A DNA stretch of 64,000 bases from Shewanella aquimarina. Its GTDB lineage: Bacteria; Pseudomonadota; Gammaproteobacteria; Enterobacterales; Shewanellaceae. Position 1 is the stretch's first letter; each line of letters opens with the position of its first letter. The DNA is taken from positions 458,183 through 522,182 of the forward strand of contig NZ_JAKIKY010000001.1 in the NCBI RefSeq assembly GCF_023349185.1, read 5' to 3'. Shown in pieces: positions 45,836-56,074 of the stretch. The position numbers were made by a program, and so were the translations under genes. The notes under the pieces are model-generated. The model was not told the DNA's origin. It was given only the letters and a program-made list of their open reading frames with translations, and made no database searches.

Positions 45836-45870
45836 AAAAGCAGAACAAACTTATCGCTTGCTCTGCTTTT
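45836..45870 (-). terminator. terminator of the TorF-like porin gene
   Basis: AAAGCAGA/TCTGCTTT stem with a 17-base loop and T-run on the minus strand. Confidence 0.65.
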
Positions 45871-45931
45871 GCACTAATGACATCTGTCTATAACCTAAGG
45901 CTATATCACGTCGCCATTGTCGGTATCACGT

Positions 45932-46636
45932 TTAAAAAGCAAAGGTACGTGACACAGATAGCACAGCGCGGGTATCGCTGTTGTCAGTATCCATGCTTGT
46001 GTCTTCAGCGGCAAGGTTAAAGTCGAACCCCTTCCAGCTGGTCATGTACTCGACGCGGTAATGGTTATAGGCATCGTCACCGTTCCACGACCATTTGTCT
46101 TCATCTTGTGAGGTCGAGCGATCGAAGCTGATGCGAATGTCATGGCCTTCGGCCAGGGTAAAGGTATGCGCCGCCATCATGATGTAGTGGCCCGCATCGA
46201 CGCCAAAGTAGTCCCAGGAATACCAGAAGTTCAGCTCACTCTGACCCACAGACGACGCGTAACCAAACTTGGCGTAGGCTTCCGGGTACTGATAGTCATC
46301 TGAAAAGGAATCGCCGTGGTAGGTGTAATAGGCGATACCCGCGTCCAATGACACGCGCTCGGTAAGGGCCATATACTTACCCGCGTAAAAATCCCACTCC
46401 AGCCAGGTATCATCGCCCGCACCGAAATCGACATTTGACGCCCAGGTTCCCACATACCAACCAGAATCGACACCATAATCTAAACTTGCCTGCAGCGCCG
46501 GGCTATTGTCTGTCTGGCTCACACCATTAAAGGTGTAATCTGAGGTCAGATTGACGGTCGAACTCAGGCCTGCCATCGCACTAGCGGGTAACAGGAGTAG
46601 ACCACAAAGCGCCAATTGCTTGATAGATTGTTTCAT
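45932..46636 (-). CDS. TorF-family putative porin
   Basis: 234 aa with a signal peptide (to AMA). The family start GLSSTVNLTSDYTFNGVSQTDNSPALQASLDYG and aromatic-rich strands (WYSWDYFGVDAGHYIMMAAHTF) fit the gcw_chp/TorF family; it ends SVSRTFAF. The gene sits 50 bp after the BCCT transporter and in line with betIBA, so it may let choline or betaine through the outer membrane (inference). Its AAGGGAA-GATA-ATGAA start region pairs with the 61.7-kb small RNA. Confidence 0.87.
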   Translation of the reverse strand: MKQSIKQLALCGLLLLPASAMAGLSSTVNLTSDYTFNGVSQTDNSPALQASLDYGVDSGWYVGTWASNVDFGAGDDTWLEWDFYAGKYMALTERVSLDAGIAYYTYHGDSFSDDYQYPEAYAKFGYASSVGQSELNFWYSWDYFGVDAGHYIMMAAHTFTLAEGHDIRISFDRSTSQDEDKWSWNGDDAYNHYRVEYMTSWKGFDFNLAAEDTSMDTDNSDTRAVLSVSRTFAF

Positions 46637-46686
46637 TATCTTCCCTTTTTTTTTATGACTTTAATTTTCACACTTAGCATTTGAGA

Positions 46687-47907
46687 TTAGTTTGCCAATT
46701 CGATTTTGTTGAAATCGATCTGGTTTTCTTTTGGCGAGCGTTCAATCGCCGCCACCTTCTGGTACTTGGTCGCCACTATGTAACCGAAACAGGCCAAGAT
46801 CAGGGCTATCGCCAGCGCGCCAACCCACTGGATCTGTAAGAAGTCGAGGCTAAACAGCAGGGTGAGCGCCGACATCAGCACAATATTGCCCACCACATAC
46901 TTGGTCTTGCCGAAACGCTGCACCGTGAGGTTAAGGTTGTCGGTATAAAGACGGGTCAAGGAATCTAACGAGTTCACCACGAAGGTGATGCCTACGGTGA
47001 CCATAGCGATGTTATAGAAGCCCGCGGTGGCGATCTCGTTGACGCTGTAGTAATAGAGCACGCTAAACCAGATGGCGATGGGGATTGAGGGGAATACCAT
47101 CATGGCGATCAACACCTGATAGGTCTTCATGCCACCGACGAAACGCGAGGTAAACTGGCCTATCATGATGCTCCAGGCAAACCACCAGAAGAGGTAAAAT
47201 TCATGATAGTCGTTTAACGGCAGGACGAAGTGATGCAGGTTGCCGAAGTAGTCACCCAACAAGGCAAAGGTGGTCACAAACTCGCCCACGCCCGACTCGG
47301 GGCTGAGGAAGGCACCGGCCCACATCAGGGCGATCAAGCCGATAAACAGCCAGGTGCTGGCCAGGCTCAGGGTGCGCACATAGCGAATGCTGGTGCTGGA
47401 ATAGACTGCCGCGGCAATCACCACGAAGACGATCAGATAGAAGGTGCCGACCACAGATTCACCGTCGCCGATCTCCGGCAGATACCAGGGCAAGTTGGTC
47501 AATAGCAGATAGGCGGTAAAGGCACAGGTGCCGATGATCACCAGGTTATTGATAAACTTCACCAGCGGGATCTCGAAAAACTTCACCCTAGGTTCAATCA
47601 CACAGAAGTAGAAACAGGTCAGGAAGTAGAACGCCCAAATCAAGAAGGCCCAGAAACCAAACTCGATGGCCAGCGGGTTACTAAAGCCATACTCTGGGCT
47701 GGTGCTCAGATCGGCATAGCCCGCAAACTCGGTCAGCGGAAACATGATCAGTCCCACATCCAGCCCCGAGGTAAACAGAATGGCGATAAAGGTAAAAGTA
47801 CGCACCGGCGTCACGCCGATACACTTCACATTGCCCCAGCGATACAGCACGAAGGCTATCGCCGCGAACGTAAATAAGATCCCTGTGGTTAACCAAGCGG
47901 TCATCAT
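46687..47907 (-). CDS. short BCCT-type choline/betaine transporter
   Basis: 406 aa with about eleven TM helices. Central stretch FYLFWWFAWSIMIGQFTSRFVGGMKTYQVLIAM corresponds to the BCCT signature (WWxxWxxxxGxFxARxSxGR). It is about 100 residues shorter than BetT and diverged. Location between TorF and betA points to choline import for betaine synthesis. The ATG is preceded by GAGGGAACA. Confidence 0.84.
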   Translation of the reverse strand: MMTAWLTTGILFTFAAIAFVLYRWGNVKCIGVTPVRTFTFIAILFTSGLDVGLIMFPLTEFAGYADLSTSPEYGFSNPLAIEFGFWAFLIWAFYFLTCFYFCVIEPRVKFFEIPLVKFINNLVIIGTCAFTAYLLLTNLPWYLPEIGDGESVVGTFYLIVFVVIAAAVYSSTSIRYVRTLSLASTWLFIGLIALMWAGAFLSPESGVGEFVTTFALLGDYFGNLHHFVLPLNDYHEFYLFWWFAWSIMIGQFTSRFVGGMKTYQVLIAMMVFPSIPIAIWFSVLYYYSVNEIATAGFYNIAMVTVGITFVVNSLDSLTRLYTDNLNLTVQRFGKTKYVVGNIVLMSALTLLFSLDFLQIQWVGALAIALILACFGYIVATKYQKVAAIERSPKENQIDFNKIELAN

Positions 47908-48013
47908 TGTTCCCTCACATTAAAATTCAAATTAAACATGGTGTTAACTCGTTTTTATTTAGTTTGTCTTGTGTCAGCCACCCTGTTTTAAGGCTGCAAG
48001 AAGCCCTCAAGCC

Positions 48014-48039
48014 TTAAATATCGCTTTAACGATATTTAA
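48014..48039. repeat. perfect hairpin between bet genes and the transporter
   Basis: TTAAATATCG/CGATATTTAA with a six-base loop; no T-run, so it is not a clear terminator. It could be an operator or an mRNA-processing stem within the bet transcript. Confidence 0.5.
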
Positions 48040-48162
48040 ACCCTGATAAACGGTTTTTGACGGATTAGGCCATTTAGCCGATTTGCCCCGAGAGACGCTG
48101 TCGGCTTAGGCTGGCCTTAGGCCCGGTTGAATCTATCCAGACACTTTAGTCAGCTGCTTTGC

Positions 48163-49854
48163 TCAGATAGCCGCCCTCTTCGGCGCCTGCTGGCGCTGCG
48201 CCTCTTGCCAGTCGGGTGCAATCACGACCTCGGCATCACTGGGTGACAGCACGCCTTTACCCAAGATAAGGTCGGCGGCACGCTCGGCCACCATGATGGT
48301 CGGCGCGTTAAGGTTGCCGTTGGGGATCGTCGGGAAGATGGAGGAGTCCACCACCCTTAGCCCGTCGATGCCACGCACCTTGGTCTCGCTATCGACCACT
48401 GCCATCTCATCTTCGCCCATCTTGCAGGAACACGAGGGGTGATAGGCGCTCTCTACCGCACTGCGGACAAACTTATCGATAGCCTCGTCACTCTGTACGC
48501 CGATCCCCGGCTGGATCTCTTCGCCGCGATACTCATCTAGCGCAGGTTGATTGATGATCTCCCGGGTCAGGCGCACGCAGGCTCTAAAGCCCTCGATATC
48601 CTCCGGGTGCGACAGGTAATTAAACTGTATCTTTGGCGCCACCTTAGGGTCCGCACTCGCCAGGGTGACCGCGCCGCGACTCTTAGGCTTGTTATGGCCG
48701 ATATGCACCTGAAAACCGTGTCCGGCAAAGGCTTCCCTACCGTCGTAGCGCATGGCCGCCGGCAGGAAGTGATACTGCAGATCCGGCCATTCCAGTCCCG
48801 CCTTGGAGCGAATAAAGCCGCAGGACTCGAAATGGTTGGTCGCCCCCAGGCCAGACTTGTTCAGTATCCAACGGGTACCGATAAACAGCTTGTTTAACGG
48901 GTCGAGTTTGCCGTTGAGGGAGATAGGCTTAAGGCACTTAAACTGGAAGTAAAACTCCAGATGATCCTGCAGGTTCTGACCGACGCCCGGTAGCTCGTGA
49001 GCCAGCTCGACACCCGCCGAGGCGAGCACATCGGCCGCCCCTATGCCCGACAGCTGCAACAGATGCGGCGAGCCGATAGAGCCTGCCGATAACACCACCT
49101 CTTTGGCCGCCAGCACCTGTTGTACTTTGCCCTTACGCTCGAAACGCACACCTGTGGCGCGCTTCCCTTCGAGCAATACCTTATGCACTAGCGCATGGGT
49201 GATCACCGTCAGGTTACTGCGCTTCATCGCCGGTCTCAGGTAGGCGTTGGCCGTCGACCAACGCACCCCGTTTTTGACCGTCATGTGCATGGGGCCAAAG
49301 CCCTCTTGCTGGGCGCCGTTGTAATCTTGGGTCGACAAATAGCCCGCATCGACACCCGCATCGACAAATGCCTGATACAGGGGGTTCTTCATCTGGTTGC
49401 CGTTGTTAACCCCAAGCGGGCCGGTGTCGCCGCGATAGGCATCGCCGCCGAAGGCCCAGGTTTCGGCCTTCTTAAAATAGGGCAGACAATGGGCATAATC
49501 CCAGCCTTTGGCACCCGCCTGCTGCCACTCATCGAAGTCGCGCGCATGGCCTCTGACATAAACCATGCCATTGATCGACGAGGAGCCGCCGAGCACCTTG
49601 CCGCGCGGACAATGCATGCGGCGGTTATCTAGGTAAGGTTCCGCCTCGGTCTCAAACTGCCAGGCATACTTCTTGGTATTCATCGGGATAGACAGTGCGG
49701 TTGGCATCTGGATGAAGATGCTCTTGTCGCTACCGCCGGTTTCCAGCAGCAGCACCCTGTTGTTGGGATCTTGCGACAGGCGGTTGGCCAGCACACAGCC
49801 AGCGCTACCGGCGCCGACTATGATGTAATCGTATTTTGGTGTCGTATCTGTCAT
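48163..49854 (-). CDS. betA: choline dehydrogenase
   Basis: 563 aa GMC oxidoreductase. The FAD site is [20 protein letters not shown] signatures are [16 protein letters not shown] and [17 protein letters not shown]; the catalytic histidine lies in [13 protein letters not shown]. It oxidises choline to betaine aldehyde at the membrane. Nine bases after betB, it is part of betI-betB-betA. Confidence 0.96.
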   Translation of the reverse strand: MTDTTPKYDYIIVGAGSAGCVLANRLSQDPNNRVLLLETGGSDKSIFIQMPTALSIPMNTKKYAWQFETEAEPYLDNRRMHCPRGKVLGGSSSINGMVYVRGHARDFDEWQQAGAKGWDYAHCLPYFKKAETWAFGGDAYRGDTGPLGVNNGNQMKNPLYQAFVDAGVDAGYLSTQDYNGAQQEGFGPMHMTVKNGVRWSTANAYLRPAMKRSNLTVITHALVHKVLLEGKRATGVRFERKGKVQQVLAAKEVVLSAGSIGSPHLLQLSGIGAADVLASAGVELAHELPGVGQNLQDHLEFYFQFKCLKPISLNGKLDPLNKLFIGTRWILNKSGLGATNHFESCGFIRSKAGLEWPDLQYHFLPAAMRYDGREAFAGHGFQVHIGHNKPKSRGAVTLASADPKVAPKIQFNYLSHPEDIEGFRACVRLTREIINQPALDEYRGEEIQPGIGVQSDEAIDKFVRSAVESAYHPSCSCKMGEDEMAVVDSETKVRGIDGLRVVDSSIFPTIPNGNLNAPTIMVAERAADLILGKGVLSPSDAEVVIAPDWQEAQRQQAPKRAAI

Positions 49855-49863
49855 AGGCGCTCC

Positions 49864-51327
49864 TTAAAATGGGCTTTCAAGGGGCGTCATGCCAACATAC
49901 ACGGCCTTGATCTGGGTGTAGGCCTTTAATGTCTCTGTGCCGTTTTCGCGGCCAATGCCCGACATCTTGTAGCCGCCGACCGGCATTTCTGACGGCGAGG
50001 CGCCATAGGCATTTATCCAGCAGATCCCCGCCTGCAACTGATGAGTCACCCTGTGGGCACGGGTAATGTCTTGGGTAAACACCCCGGCGGCGAGGCCGAG
50101 ACGGGTATCGTTGGCGCGCGCAATCACCTCTTGCTCATCGTCGAAGGTGAGCACAGACATCACTGGGCCAAAGATCTCTTCTCTCACGATTGTCATCTCG
50201 TCTTGGCAATCGGTGAAGATGGTGGGGGCGACAAAGTAGCCGTTAGGCGCACTCTGTGGGCTTAAGGCCTTACCACCGGTTAGCAGGGTCGCCCCTTCCG
50301 ATTGACCGAGGGCAATATAGTCGAGCACCTTGCGTTGATGGTCTTTAGAGATCAGTGCGCCGAAGTTGGTCGCCTCATCCATGGGATCGCCACAAATAAT
50401 ATTGTTTTGAGTACGCTCGAGTAACTTCTCGATAAAGCGCGGGTAGATGTCCTTGTGCACGAAGACGCGGGTACCGTTGGTACAAATCTCACCCTGAGTG
50501 TAGAAGTTGGCCAGCATGGCGGCCGACACGGCATTGTCGAGATCGGCATCGTCAAAGATGATCAGTGGCGATTTGCCGCCCAGCTCCATGGTCACCTCTT
50601 TCAGGGTGCTGGCCGCCGCGGCCATCACCTTAGTGCCTGTGCCTACCTCACCGGTAAAGGAGACCTTAGCGATCTCCTCATGGTGGGTTAGCCAGGCACC
50701 GACTCGTCCATCGCCCTGGATCACGTTAAACACACCATTGGGTACGCCCGCCTCGGTAAAGATCTCCGCCAGCTTCATGGCGCCGCGCGGCGTCTCCTCG
50801 GAAGGCTTAAATAACATCACGTTACCACAGGCTAGCGCCGGCGCCGATTTCCAGCAGGCGATTTGCAGCGGATAATTCCAGGCACCGATACCGGCACAGA
50901 TCCCCAGAGGTTCACGGCGGGTGTAATAGAAATCGTCTCCCACACTCTGCTGGTTACCCTCTATGCTAGGCGCCAGCCCGGCAAAGAATTCGATGGCATC
51001 CGCCCCAGTCACCACATCGACCACAGAGGCTTCCTGCCAAGGCTTACCCGTGTCTTGTACTTCGATCGCCGCTAGGGCATCGTTGTGTTCGCGCAGCAAG
51101 GCGACCGCCTTGAGCAGAATACGACTGCGCTCCATGGGCGTCATCGATGACCAGAGGGCAAATCCCGCCTTGGCGCTGTCGATGGCAGCCTGTTTAATCT
51201 TGTCGTCGGCCACTTCGACGCGGTAGTCCACCTCGCCCGTCGCGGGATTGACCACATCGAAGGTTTCACCGCTTGCGTTACTCAGGTAACGACCGTGAAC
51301 GTAATTTTGGTATACAACTAGTGACAT
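49864..51327 (-). CDS. betB: betaine aldehyde dehydrogenase
   Basis: 487 aa [19 protein letters not shown] holds the general-base glutamate and [14 protein letters not shown] the catalytic cysteine. The N-terminal [25 protein letters not shown] is BetB-like. It converts betaine aldehyde to the osmoprotectant glycine betaine using NAD(P)+. It overlaps the betI stop by ten bases. Confidence 0.96.
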   Translation of the reverse strand: MSLVVYQNYVHGRYLSNASGETFDVVNPATGEVDYRVEVADDKIKQAAIDSAKAGFALWSSMTPMERSRILLKAVALLREHNDALAAIEVQDTGKPWQEASVVDVVTGADAIEFFAGLAPSIEGNQQSVGDDFYYTRREPLGICAGIGAWNYPLQIACWKSAPALACGNVMLFKPSEETPRGAMKLAEIFTEAGVPNGVFNVIQGDGRVGAWLTHHEEIAKVSFTGEVGTGTKVMAAAASTLKEVTMELGGKSPLIIFDDADLDNAVSAAMLANFYTQGEICTNGTRVFVHKDIYPRFIEKLLERTQNNIICGDPMDEATNFGALISKDHQRKVLDYIALGQSEGATLLTGGKALSPQSAPNGYFVAPTIFTDCQDEMTIVREEIFGPVMSVLTFDDEQEVIARANDTRLGLAAGVFTQDITRAHRVTHQLQAGICWINAYGASPSEMPVGGYKMSGIGRENGTETLKAYTQIKAVYVGMTPLESPF

Positions 51328-51923
51328 TCATTTTCTCCGTACTGCATCACTCGAGTCTCAATGAAGGACTTACATAACTGTTGAGCTTGCTCAAAATCTT
51401 TCTCTGGTGAGGCGCTAAGCGCACTGCGTAGCCAAAAACCATCGATCATCGCCGCCGTCTGTTTAGCCGCATCACAGGCGGCCGCAGCGCCGAGTAAGGG
51501 ACGAAAAGAATATTTAAGATTGGCATAGAGGCGTTGATGGTTGATGCATTGCAGTCTGGCGAGTCCTGGTTCGTGCATAGCCTGTGACCAGAAGCTCAGC
51601 CAGGTCTTGGTGGCGGCGCTCGATCGTTGCAGCTCGGTAAAGTTGGCCTCAACGATCATAAACAGGCGTTCCATGGGGGTCAGTGTCTTGCCTAAGGTCC
51701 TTGCCAGCAGCGCCTGCTTCAGCTCATCCAATAGATACTTTAGCGTCGCCTCGATCAGCCCCTGCTTCCCCCCGAAATAGTGGCTGATAATGCCCGATGA
51801 CATACCCGCCAGGCCGCTGATGGTGTTGATCGTGGTGTGGTGTAAACCGTGTCGCTCGACAGAGACTAAGGTGGCATCGATGAGTTGCTGTTGCCTTACC
51901 GATTTCATCTGAGGACGTGCCAT
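51318..51923 (-). CDS. betI: TetR-family repressor of choline genes
   Basis: 201 aa. The N-terminal [50 protein letters not shown] (in outline) follows BetI closely. The C-terminal domain has [12 protein letters not shown], as in BetI. It senses choline and represses betIBA. ATG 51923 matches the family N-terminus; a GTG at 51932 is an alternative. A perfect 20-bp palindrome lies 31 bp upstream. Confidence 0.93.
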   Translation of the reverse strand: MARPQMKSVRQQQLIDATLVSVERHGLHHTTINTISGLAGMSSGIISHYFGGKQGLIEATLKYLLDELKQALLARTLGKTLTPMERLFMIVEANFTELQRSSAATKTWLSFWSQAMHEPGLARLQCINHQRLYANLKYSFRPLLGAAAACDAAKQTAAMIDGFWLRSALSASPEKDFEQAQQLCKSFIETRVMQYGENECH

Positions 51924-51953
51924 AAAACCCACTTCTCCCTGTCTAAAAAATAG

Positions 51954-51973
51954 TTAATTGAACGTTCAATTAA
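51954..51973. promoter_or_regulatory. BetI operator
   Basis: TTAATTGAACGTTCAATTAA, a perfect 20-bp palindrome directly upstream of betI with the GAACGTTC centre typical of TetR-family sites. Confidence 0.85.
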
Positions 51974-52526
51974 TAACAATGGTAATAGTTAGAGATATAA
52001 CTATCAACCCAATTACTAATTTTGAGTGGCTAATCACAGTTTTTTTAAAGAAAAGATGAGAGAGAAAGAATACACATAAGCCATTGTTAAAATATAATAT
52101 TTTTAAGGGTGACTTGCGCGAAATTGTTAACAAAATATTTTTTGAAATTATTCGTTAACAGAAAATGGTTACAACCCCAACATTTGGCCGATGTTGAAAC
52201 GCTGACAAATAGTTGCAGCAATAACTTTTATCTAAAACACCAAGACCTCAAGCTCTGGGACAAGGACAAAGTAGGAAAGTGCGGAAGTGATGAAGTGAGA
52301 AAGTAATGAAGTGAAGAAAATGATGAAGTAAGAAAGTGAGCCTGGACACCTAATGCCAAATAGATGGCAATCTCACTTGCGACTCACTTCCCCCCCTTTT
52401 ATCTTGCGCCGTGATTGGTGCGCCGTGGCTAATACAATGCAATTCGTGCCATCTAATTAGTGCAAGGTCATTAGCGCCGTGTAATTAGTACGGCTTGACC
52501 AGTACCGCATGGCTGGCACCAGGCGA
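51974..52526. other. intergenic region with degenerate simple repeats
   Basis: AT-rich on the bet side. From about 52262 to 52345 it has a GAAGTGA/GAAAGTGA-type degenerate repeat, followed by a GC-rich stretch with recurring TTAGTGC/TTAGTAC motifs to about 52520. No coding signal found. Confidence 0.55.
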
Positions 52527-52967
52527 CTAGGCCAGGCTGGGTTTGAACGCCTTACACAGGCGGTTCCAACTATTGATGGCGTTGATCCCTAGGGTCAGGT
52601 CAACCAGGGCCTTGTCACCAAAATAGCGCCGCGCCCGTTCAACTGCCTCAGAGCGGATCTGCGGCAAGAAAAACTGCCCGGCCCAACTGAGCGCCTCACG
52701 CTCCGCCTCTGTGTAATAAGGCAGGCCGCGCCAAGCACTGAGGCCGGCGATCTTGTCCAGGCTTACCCCTAGCTCCAGTGCCGCCTTGGTGTGCATATTG
52801 ATACAAAAGGCGCACTGATTCACCTGGGATATGTGCAGCTTTACCAGTTCAAGTTCCGCCAGCCCCAACTTATCTTGCTGACTAAATACTTGCTTTAGAT
52901 AGTTTTCCTGGCTGATTAAGATAGCCAGAGCCTCTGGTGCCACCTTGGCGTAATCTATGTTTATACT
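52527..52967 (-). CDS. AhpD-like carboxymuconolactone decarboxylase family protein
   Basis: 146 aa. HISQVNQCAFCINMHTKAALELG has the CxxC-x2-H redox motif of AhpD-type alkylhydroperoxidases, with conserved upstream glutamate. It probably reduces peroxides or acts in stress defence. ATG 52967 is chosen because GGAGGAAGCAAG precedes it. The longer ORF from 53045 lacks that. Confidence 0.9.
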   Translation of the reverse strand, partial: SINIDYAKVAPEALAILISQENYLKQVFSQQDKLGLAELELVKLHISQVNQCAFCINMHTKAALELGVSLDKIAGLSAWRGLPYYTEAEREALSWAGQFFLPQIRSEAVERARRYFGDKALVDLTLGINAINSWNRLCKAFKPSLA

Positions 52968-53057
52968 CATCTTGCTTCCTCCGTTAAACGAGTCAGCATC
53001 AGCATAGCCAGGACATGAGGTGGCGCTATTGTACATTTTCGACATCTGGCGAACTTA

Positions 53058-53219
53058 ATACCAATCGTAATAAATAATTGATCATTCTAGCTTGCTAAAA
53101 CGCTCGATAACTGTATTAGCATTTTTAATTGTAGAATAACGACTTATCTAAAAATCCTGCTTTGTTCTCAAGCGTTTTTCCTGCGCTATTTCTGATCACA
53201 TACTTACTGTGATTGGTAT
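53058..53219. repeat. 162-bp MITE-like element with ATACCAATC terminal repeats
   Basis: Ends ATACCAATCGTAATAA and, inverted, ATACCAATCACAGTAA. The interior is AT-rich, non-coding and has conserved-looking runs (GCTAAAACGCTCGATAACTG). From memory a near-identical sequence is dispersed in Shewanella genomes. It lies just upstream of the methyltransferase gene and may supply or disturb its promoter. Confidence 0.7.
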
Positions 53220-53361
53220 AACCTGCAGGTGTGAATGAGGCGAGAGTGACGACTAAAACCAAGGTTTCATGGGTCGTTTCGCGTGCCTCGGCGGTAGCAA
53301 ATATGCCGACATCTGGTACACTTGCGCCCTCAGAAACAGATCTCAGCTTAGGCGTACACTC

Positions 53362-54780
53362 ATGGGCGACTCCACAACTTCGGCAACCACCTCTAGCAAG
53401 GCTCCTCTGGCGGTCGCCAGCATCAGCAGCGAGCAGCTTCATCAGGCGTTAAACGCCCAGAGCGGCGCCGAGAAACGCGCCCTGAGTTACAGCCTGACCA
53501 TTCACCAGCTATTTTGCCAGACGCTGCAAAGCAAGCTACCGGGCGATCGCATCTTAGCCGACTATTTCCGCGCCCATAAGAAGCATGGCTCCAAAGACAG
53601 ACGGGTGATCCGTGAGAGTCTCTTTGGCCTGTTTCGCTGGCATGGCTGGCTAAGGTTAATCCCCCAGAAAAACGCCAGCCAACAGGCGATTACCCAGCAG
53701 TGGTTCGCTCAGTTAGCCTTGACCGCCTCCCTGGAGTCTCATCCCTGGCAGGATATCGTCTCGGCCTGGCGCGGGTTTGCCTGTTTAGGTGAGCCAGCAA
53801 TAATTGCTCATGCAGACTCAGACTCTGATGCTCTTAAGATCAAACAGGCCATGCTAGAGGCCGCCTTCCCCGGCCAGGGCTTCCCCCTGACGGCGCTGGC
53901 CCCCGACTGGTTCTGGGCCCATTTCGACCAAGACAGCGACAAGCAGAAACACCTAGTGGAGAGCCTAAGCACTCGCCCACCTATCTGGGGACGACTGCAA
54001 GGCATTTCTCTGGCCAAGGCGCAGGCCAAGCTGGCAAAGCAAGAGATCCACACCAGCGGCAGCGACTATTTCGCTGATGCCATCAACCTGGGGCACAAGA
54101 GCATCAACCTCAACGCCGTCACCCTTTACGGCGAAGGCAAGCTGGAGATCCAGGATCTCGGCTCTCAGGTGATCGGCAACATCTGCGCGCCCAAGGCCGA
54201 TGAGTCATGGTGGGACGCCTGCAGCGGTGCCGGTGGCAAGAGTCTGCAGCTTCGATCACTCATGCTGCGGCAAGATAAGCAGGCCAGCGGCAGCGTGGTC
54301 GCCTCAGACATTCGCCGCAAGCCCCTCGAAGAGCTGGCTAAACGCGCCAAACGCGCCGGTTTTAGTCAGATCAGCACCCAGCCCTGGCAATCAGATGCCC
54401 TACCTGTACCCGCGCAGGCCTTCGATGGCGTGCTGGTGGATGCCCCCTGCAGCTGCACCGGCACTTGGCGACGCAACCCGGATATGCGCTGGCTCGATGA
54501 CGCCAGCGCCATCACAGACAAGGCAAGCCTGCAGCTGGATATATTAAGCCGCGCCTGTGAGGCGGTAAGACCCGGCGGCGTCCTGATCTATGCCACCTGC
54601 TCGATTAGTCCGGTCGAAAACCAAGAGGTCGTCGAGGCCTTTCTGGCTAAGCGTCCCGACTTTAGCCTGCAGACACTGACTCACCCCTTCACCCATGAGG
54701 CGACACAGATGCTGACTGTACTGCCCTACCAAGCAGATAGCGACGGCATGTTTGTGGCCAAGATGGTTCGTCAGGTCTAG
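53362..54780 (+). CDS. RsmB/NOP-family RNA (cytosine-5) methyltransferase
   Basis: 472 aa. An N-terminal helical NusB-like part (about 20-110) is followed by a Rossmann methyltransferase domain. WWDACSGAGGKSLQL binds SAM; the two catalytic cysteines lie in DAPCSCTGTWRRNPD (motif IV) and YATCSISPVENQEVV (motif VI). The target is an rRNA or tRNA cytosine. True rsmB is normally beside fmt/def, so this is probably a paralogue. ATG 53362 is used since the upstream extension reads as the repeat element's flank. Confidence 0.88.
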   Translation: MGDSTTSATTSSKAPLAVASISSEQLHQALNAQSGAEKRALSYSLTIHQLFCQTLQSKLPGDRILADYFRAHKKHGSKDRRVIRESLFGLFRWHGWLRLIPQKNASQQAITQQWFAQLALTASLESHPWQDIVSAWRGFACLGEPAIIAHADSDSDALKIKQAMLEAAFPGQGFPLTALAPDWFWAHFDQDSDKQKHLVESLSTRPPIWGRLQGISLAKAQAKLAKQEIHTSGSDYFADAINLGHKSINLNAVTLYGEGKLEIQDLGSQVIGNICAPKADESWWDACSGAGGKSLQLRSLMLRQDKQASGSVVASDIRRKPLEELAKRAKRAGFSQISTQPWQSDALPVPAQAFDGVLVDAPCSCTGTWRRNPDMRWLDDASAITDKASLQLDILSRACEAVRPGGVLIYATCSISPVENQEVVEAFLAKRPDFSLQTLTHPFTHEATQMLTVLPYQADSDGMFVAKMVRQV

Positions 54781-54860
54781 AGTTGTTCGTCAGGCCTAGA
54801 GTTGTTCGTCAGGCCTAGAATCATTCGTCAGGCTTAGCTTGGTTCATCAGGGCTAAGCCC
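54766..54860 (+). repeat. 19-bp tandem repeat overlapping the methyltransferase stop
   Basis: Five units of GTTCGTCAGGCCTAGAGTT-type at 54766, 54785, 54804, 54823 and 54842. The first contains the gene's TAG stop. The units get more diverged downstream. Confidence 0.9.
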
Positions 54861-55027
54861 CTCCCACAGATCCCAATTGGCGCCACGATAGGGCGGCGCT
54901 CTTGTCACCTGTTTGTCTCATCCCTGTCACCCAGGCGTCATATTAGCTTCTTACCATGCGGTTTCGGCTAGGCCTAGATAGCACAAGATAGGTCAGTAAA
55001 GATCAGTAACGAGAGACAGGTGAGATC

Positions 55028-55198
55028 ATGTCACACTATGATGAATTTGAGATGGCATCACAGCAGGCGCCCACATGGGAGTTCGATGCCCAGGATAAGC
55101 TACGCAGTAAGCGCGGTAAGCAGCGACGTCGTCATCAGGCCAACCAGCCAAAGCGATATGAGCATGATGACGAGTTTGACGAGGATATCTGGCGTTAG
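55028..55198 (+). CDS. 56-residue highly charged protein, unknown
   Basis: Begins MSHYDEFEMASQQAPTWEFD, has a central basic patch (KLRSKRGKQRRRHQANQPKR) and ends with an acidic tail (EHDDEFDEDIWR). ACAGGTGAG lies seven bases before the ATG. The alternating acidic-basic-acidic layout suggests an intrinsically disordered nucleic-acid- or protein-binding peptide (inference). No family recognised; shorter than usual ORF cut-offs. Confidence 0.65.
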   Translation: MSHYDEFEMASQQAPTWEFDAQDKLRSKRGKQRRRHQANQPKRYEHDDEFDEDIWR

Positions 55199-55257
55199 CC
55201 ATGCTGGGGTGAACGCCTGACAGCGCTCACCCATGTCTCCAACAAGCTTATGGGCTA

Positions 55258-55791
55258 CTAAAAGTTGGCACTGGCGCCGATATAGAAACCACTGTCGAAG
55301 GTGTTATCGCGGCTATTGTCATACTGCAGGCGTATATTGCGGTAACCGGCAAACAACCCAAGATTTGGATTGACCTGAAACTGGATCTTGCCATCTAACT
55401 CATACTGGCCATCGACACTACCGAAACTGAGCACAGATGGCGCATAGTAGGCCGAGGTCTTGAGGGCGATGTTTGAGCCCAGATCCAGCGAATAGCGTCC
55501 GCCGATCGCCACCACACTACCGTTACTGCTATTTTCAGCCCAATAGTGGGAAAACTTAGGCCCAACCTCGAAGTGATGTGCCCCGGCATCATGGGTCATG
55601 TGCGCCGCAGCAGAGACCATATGCCCCTCATCGTTGGAATAGAGATACCCCATCACCAAATTAGCCGACGGGTTAAGCTCCATCTGCAGATCCGTTGAGA
55701 TCACATCGTCGTTGATGCCAAGGTTCAAGTTGCTGGCCTGAGCCGTCAGGCTCAGGCTGGCTAACAGCAGTAGCGCGAGTTTAGTTTTCAT
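55258..55791 (-). CDS. YfaZ-family outer-membrane protein
   Basis: 177 aa. Signal peptide MKTKLALLLLASLSLTAQA then SNLNLGINDDVISTDLQMELNPSANLVMGYLY, a strand pattern with a C-terminal IGASANF; matches the YfaZ family of small barrels. Function unknown. ATG 55791 has AAGGGG five bases upstream. This site and the following GATGAA are complementary to the sRNA seeds at 57.4 and 61.7 kb. Confidence 0.85.
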   Translation of the reverse strand: MKTKLALLLLASLSLTAQASNLNLGINDDVISTDLQMELNPSANLVMGYLYSNDEGHMVSAAAHMTHDAGAHHFEVGPKFSHYWAENSSNGSVVAIGGRYSLDLGSNIALKTSAYYAPSVLSFGSVDGQYELDGKIQFQVNPNLGLFAGYRNIRLQYDNSRDNTFDSGFYIGASANF

Positions 55792-56039
55792 CGTCACCCC
55801 TTAAAATGCGGTTTTTAGTCGGGCAAGAGGGTATCAGACTGTATTTTTACCCACCATTAAATATGCTTCATCAGGCTGTTTTCAAAGGCTTTATTAACAA
55901 ATCCATTGCATAAAATAACCGTGATCACCACAAGCTCAATGAGTAGGATACAAAGGTCACCAGCGCCTCTAATACGCAATCCATTTTCCTGTCAGGTCAC
56001 TGTGCTCTGCCTCCAATCTCCAACCTCCAACCTCAACTT

Positions 56040-56074
56040 CCAGCCGCCAGCCGCCAGCCGCCAGCCGCCAGCCG
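56040..56074. repeat. heptanucleotide repeat (CCAGCCG)5
   Basis: Five perfect 7-bp copies inside a 410-bp gene-free stretch (55792-56201), preceded by degenerate CTCCAAC units and followed by CTAGCTG/CTAGCCT units. Frequent slippage is expected. Confidence 0.95.

Noticed and set aside
52109..52306. 65-codon plus-strand ORF after betI
   Set aside because: It runs into the GAAGTGA-type simple repeats and has no ribosome site.
53125..53442. 105-codon minus-strand ORF upstream of the methyltransferase
   Set aside because: Overlaps the MITE-like element and the 5' end of a supported gene on the other strand.
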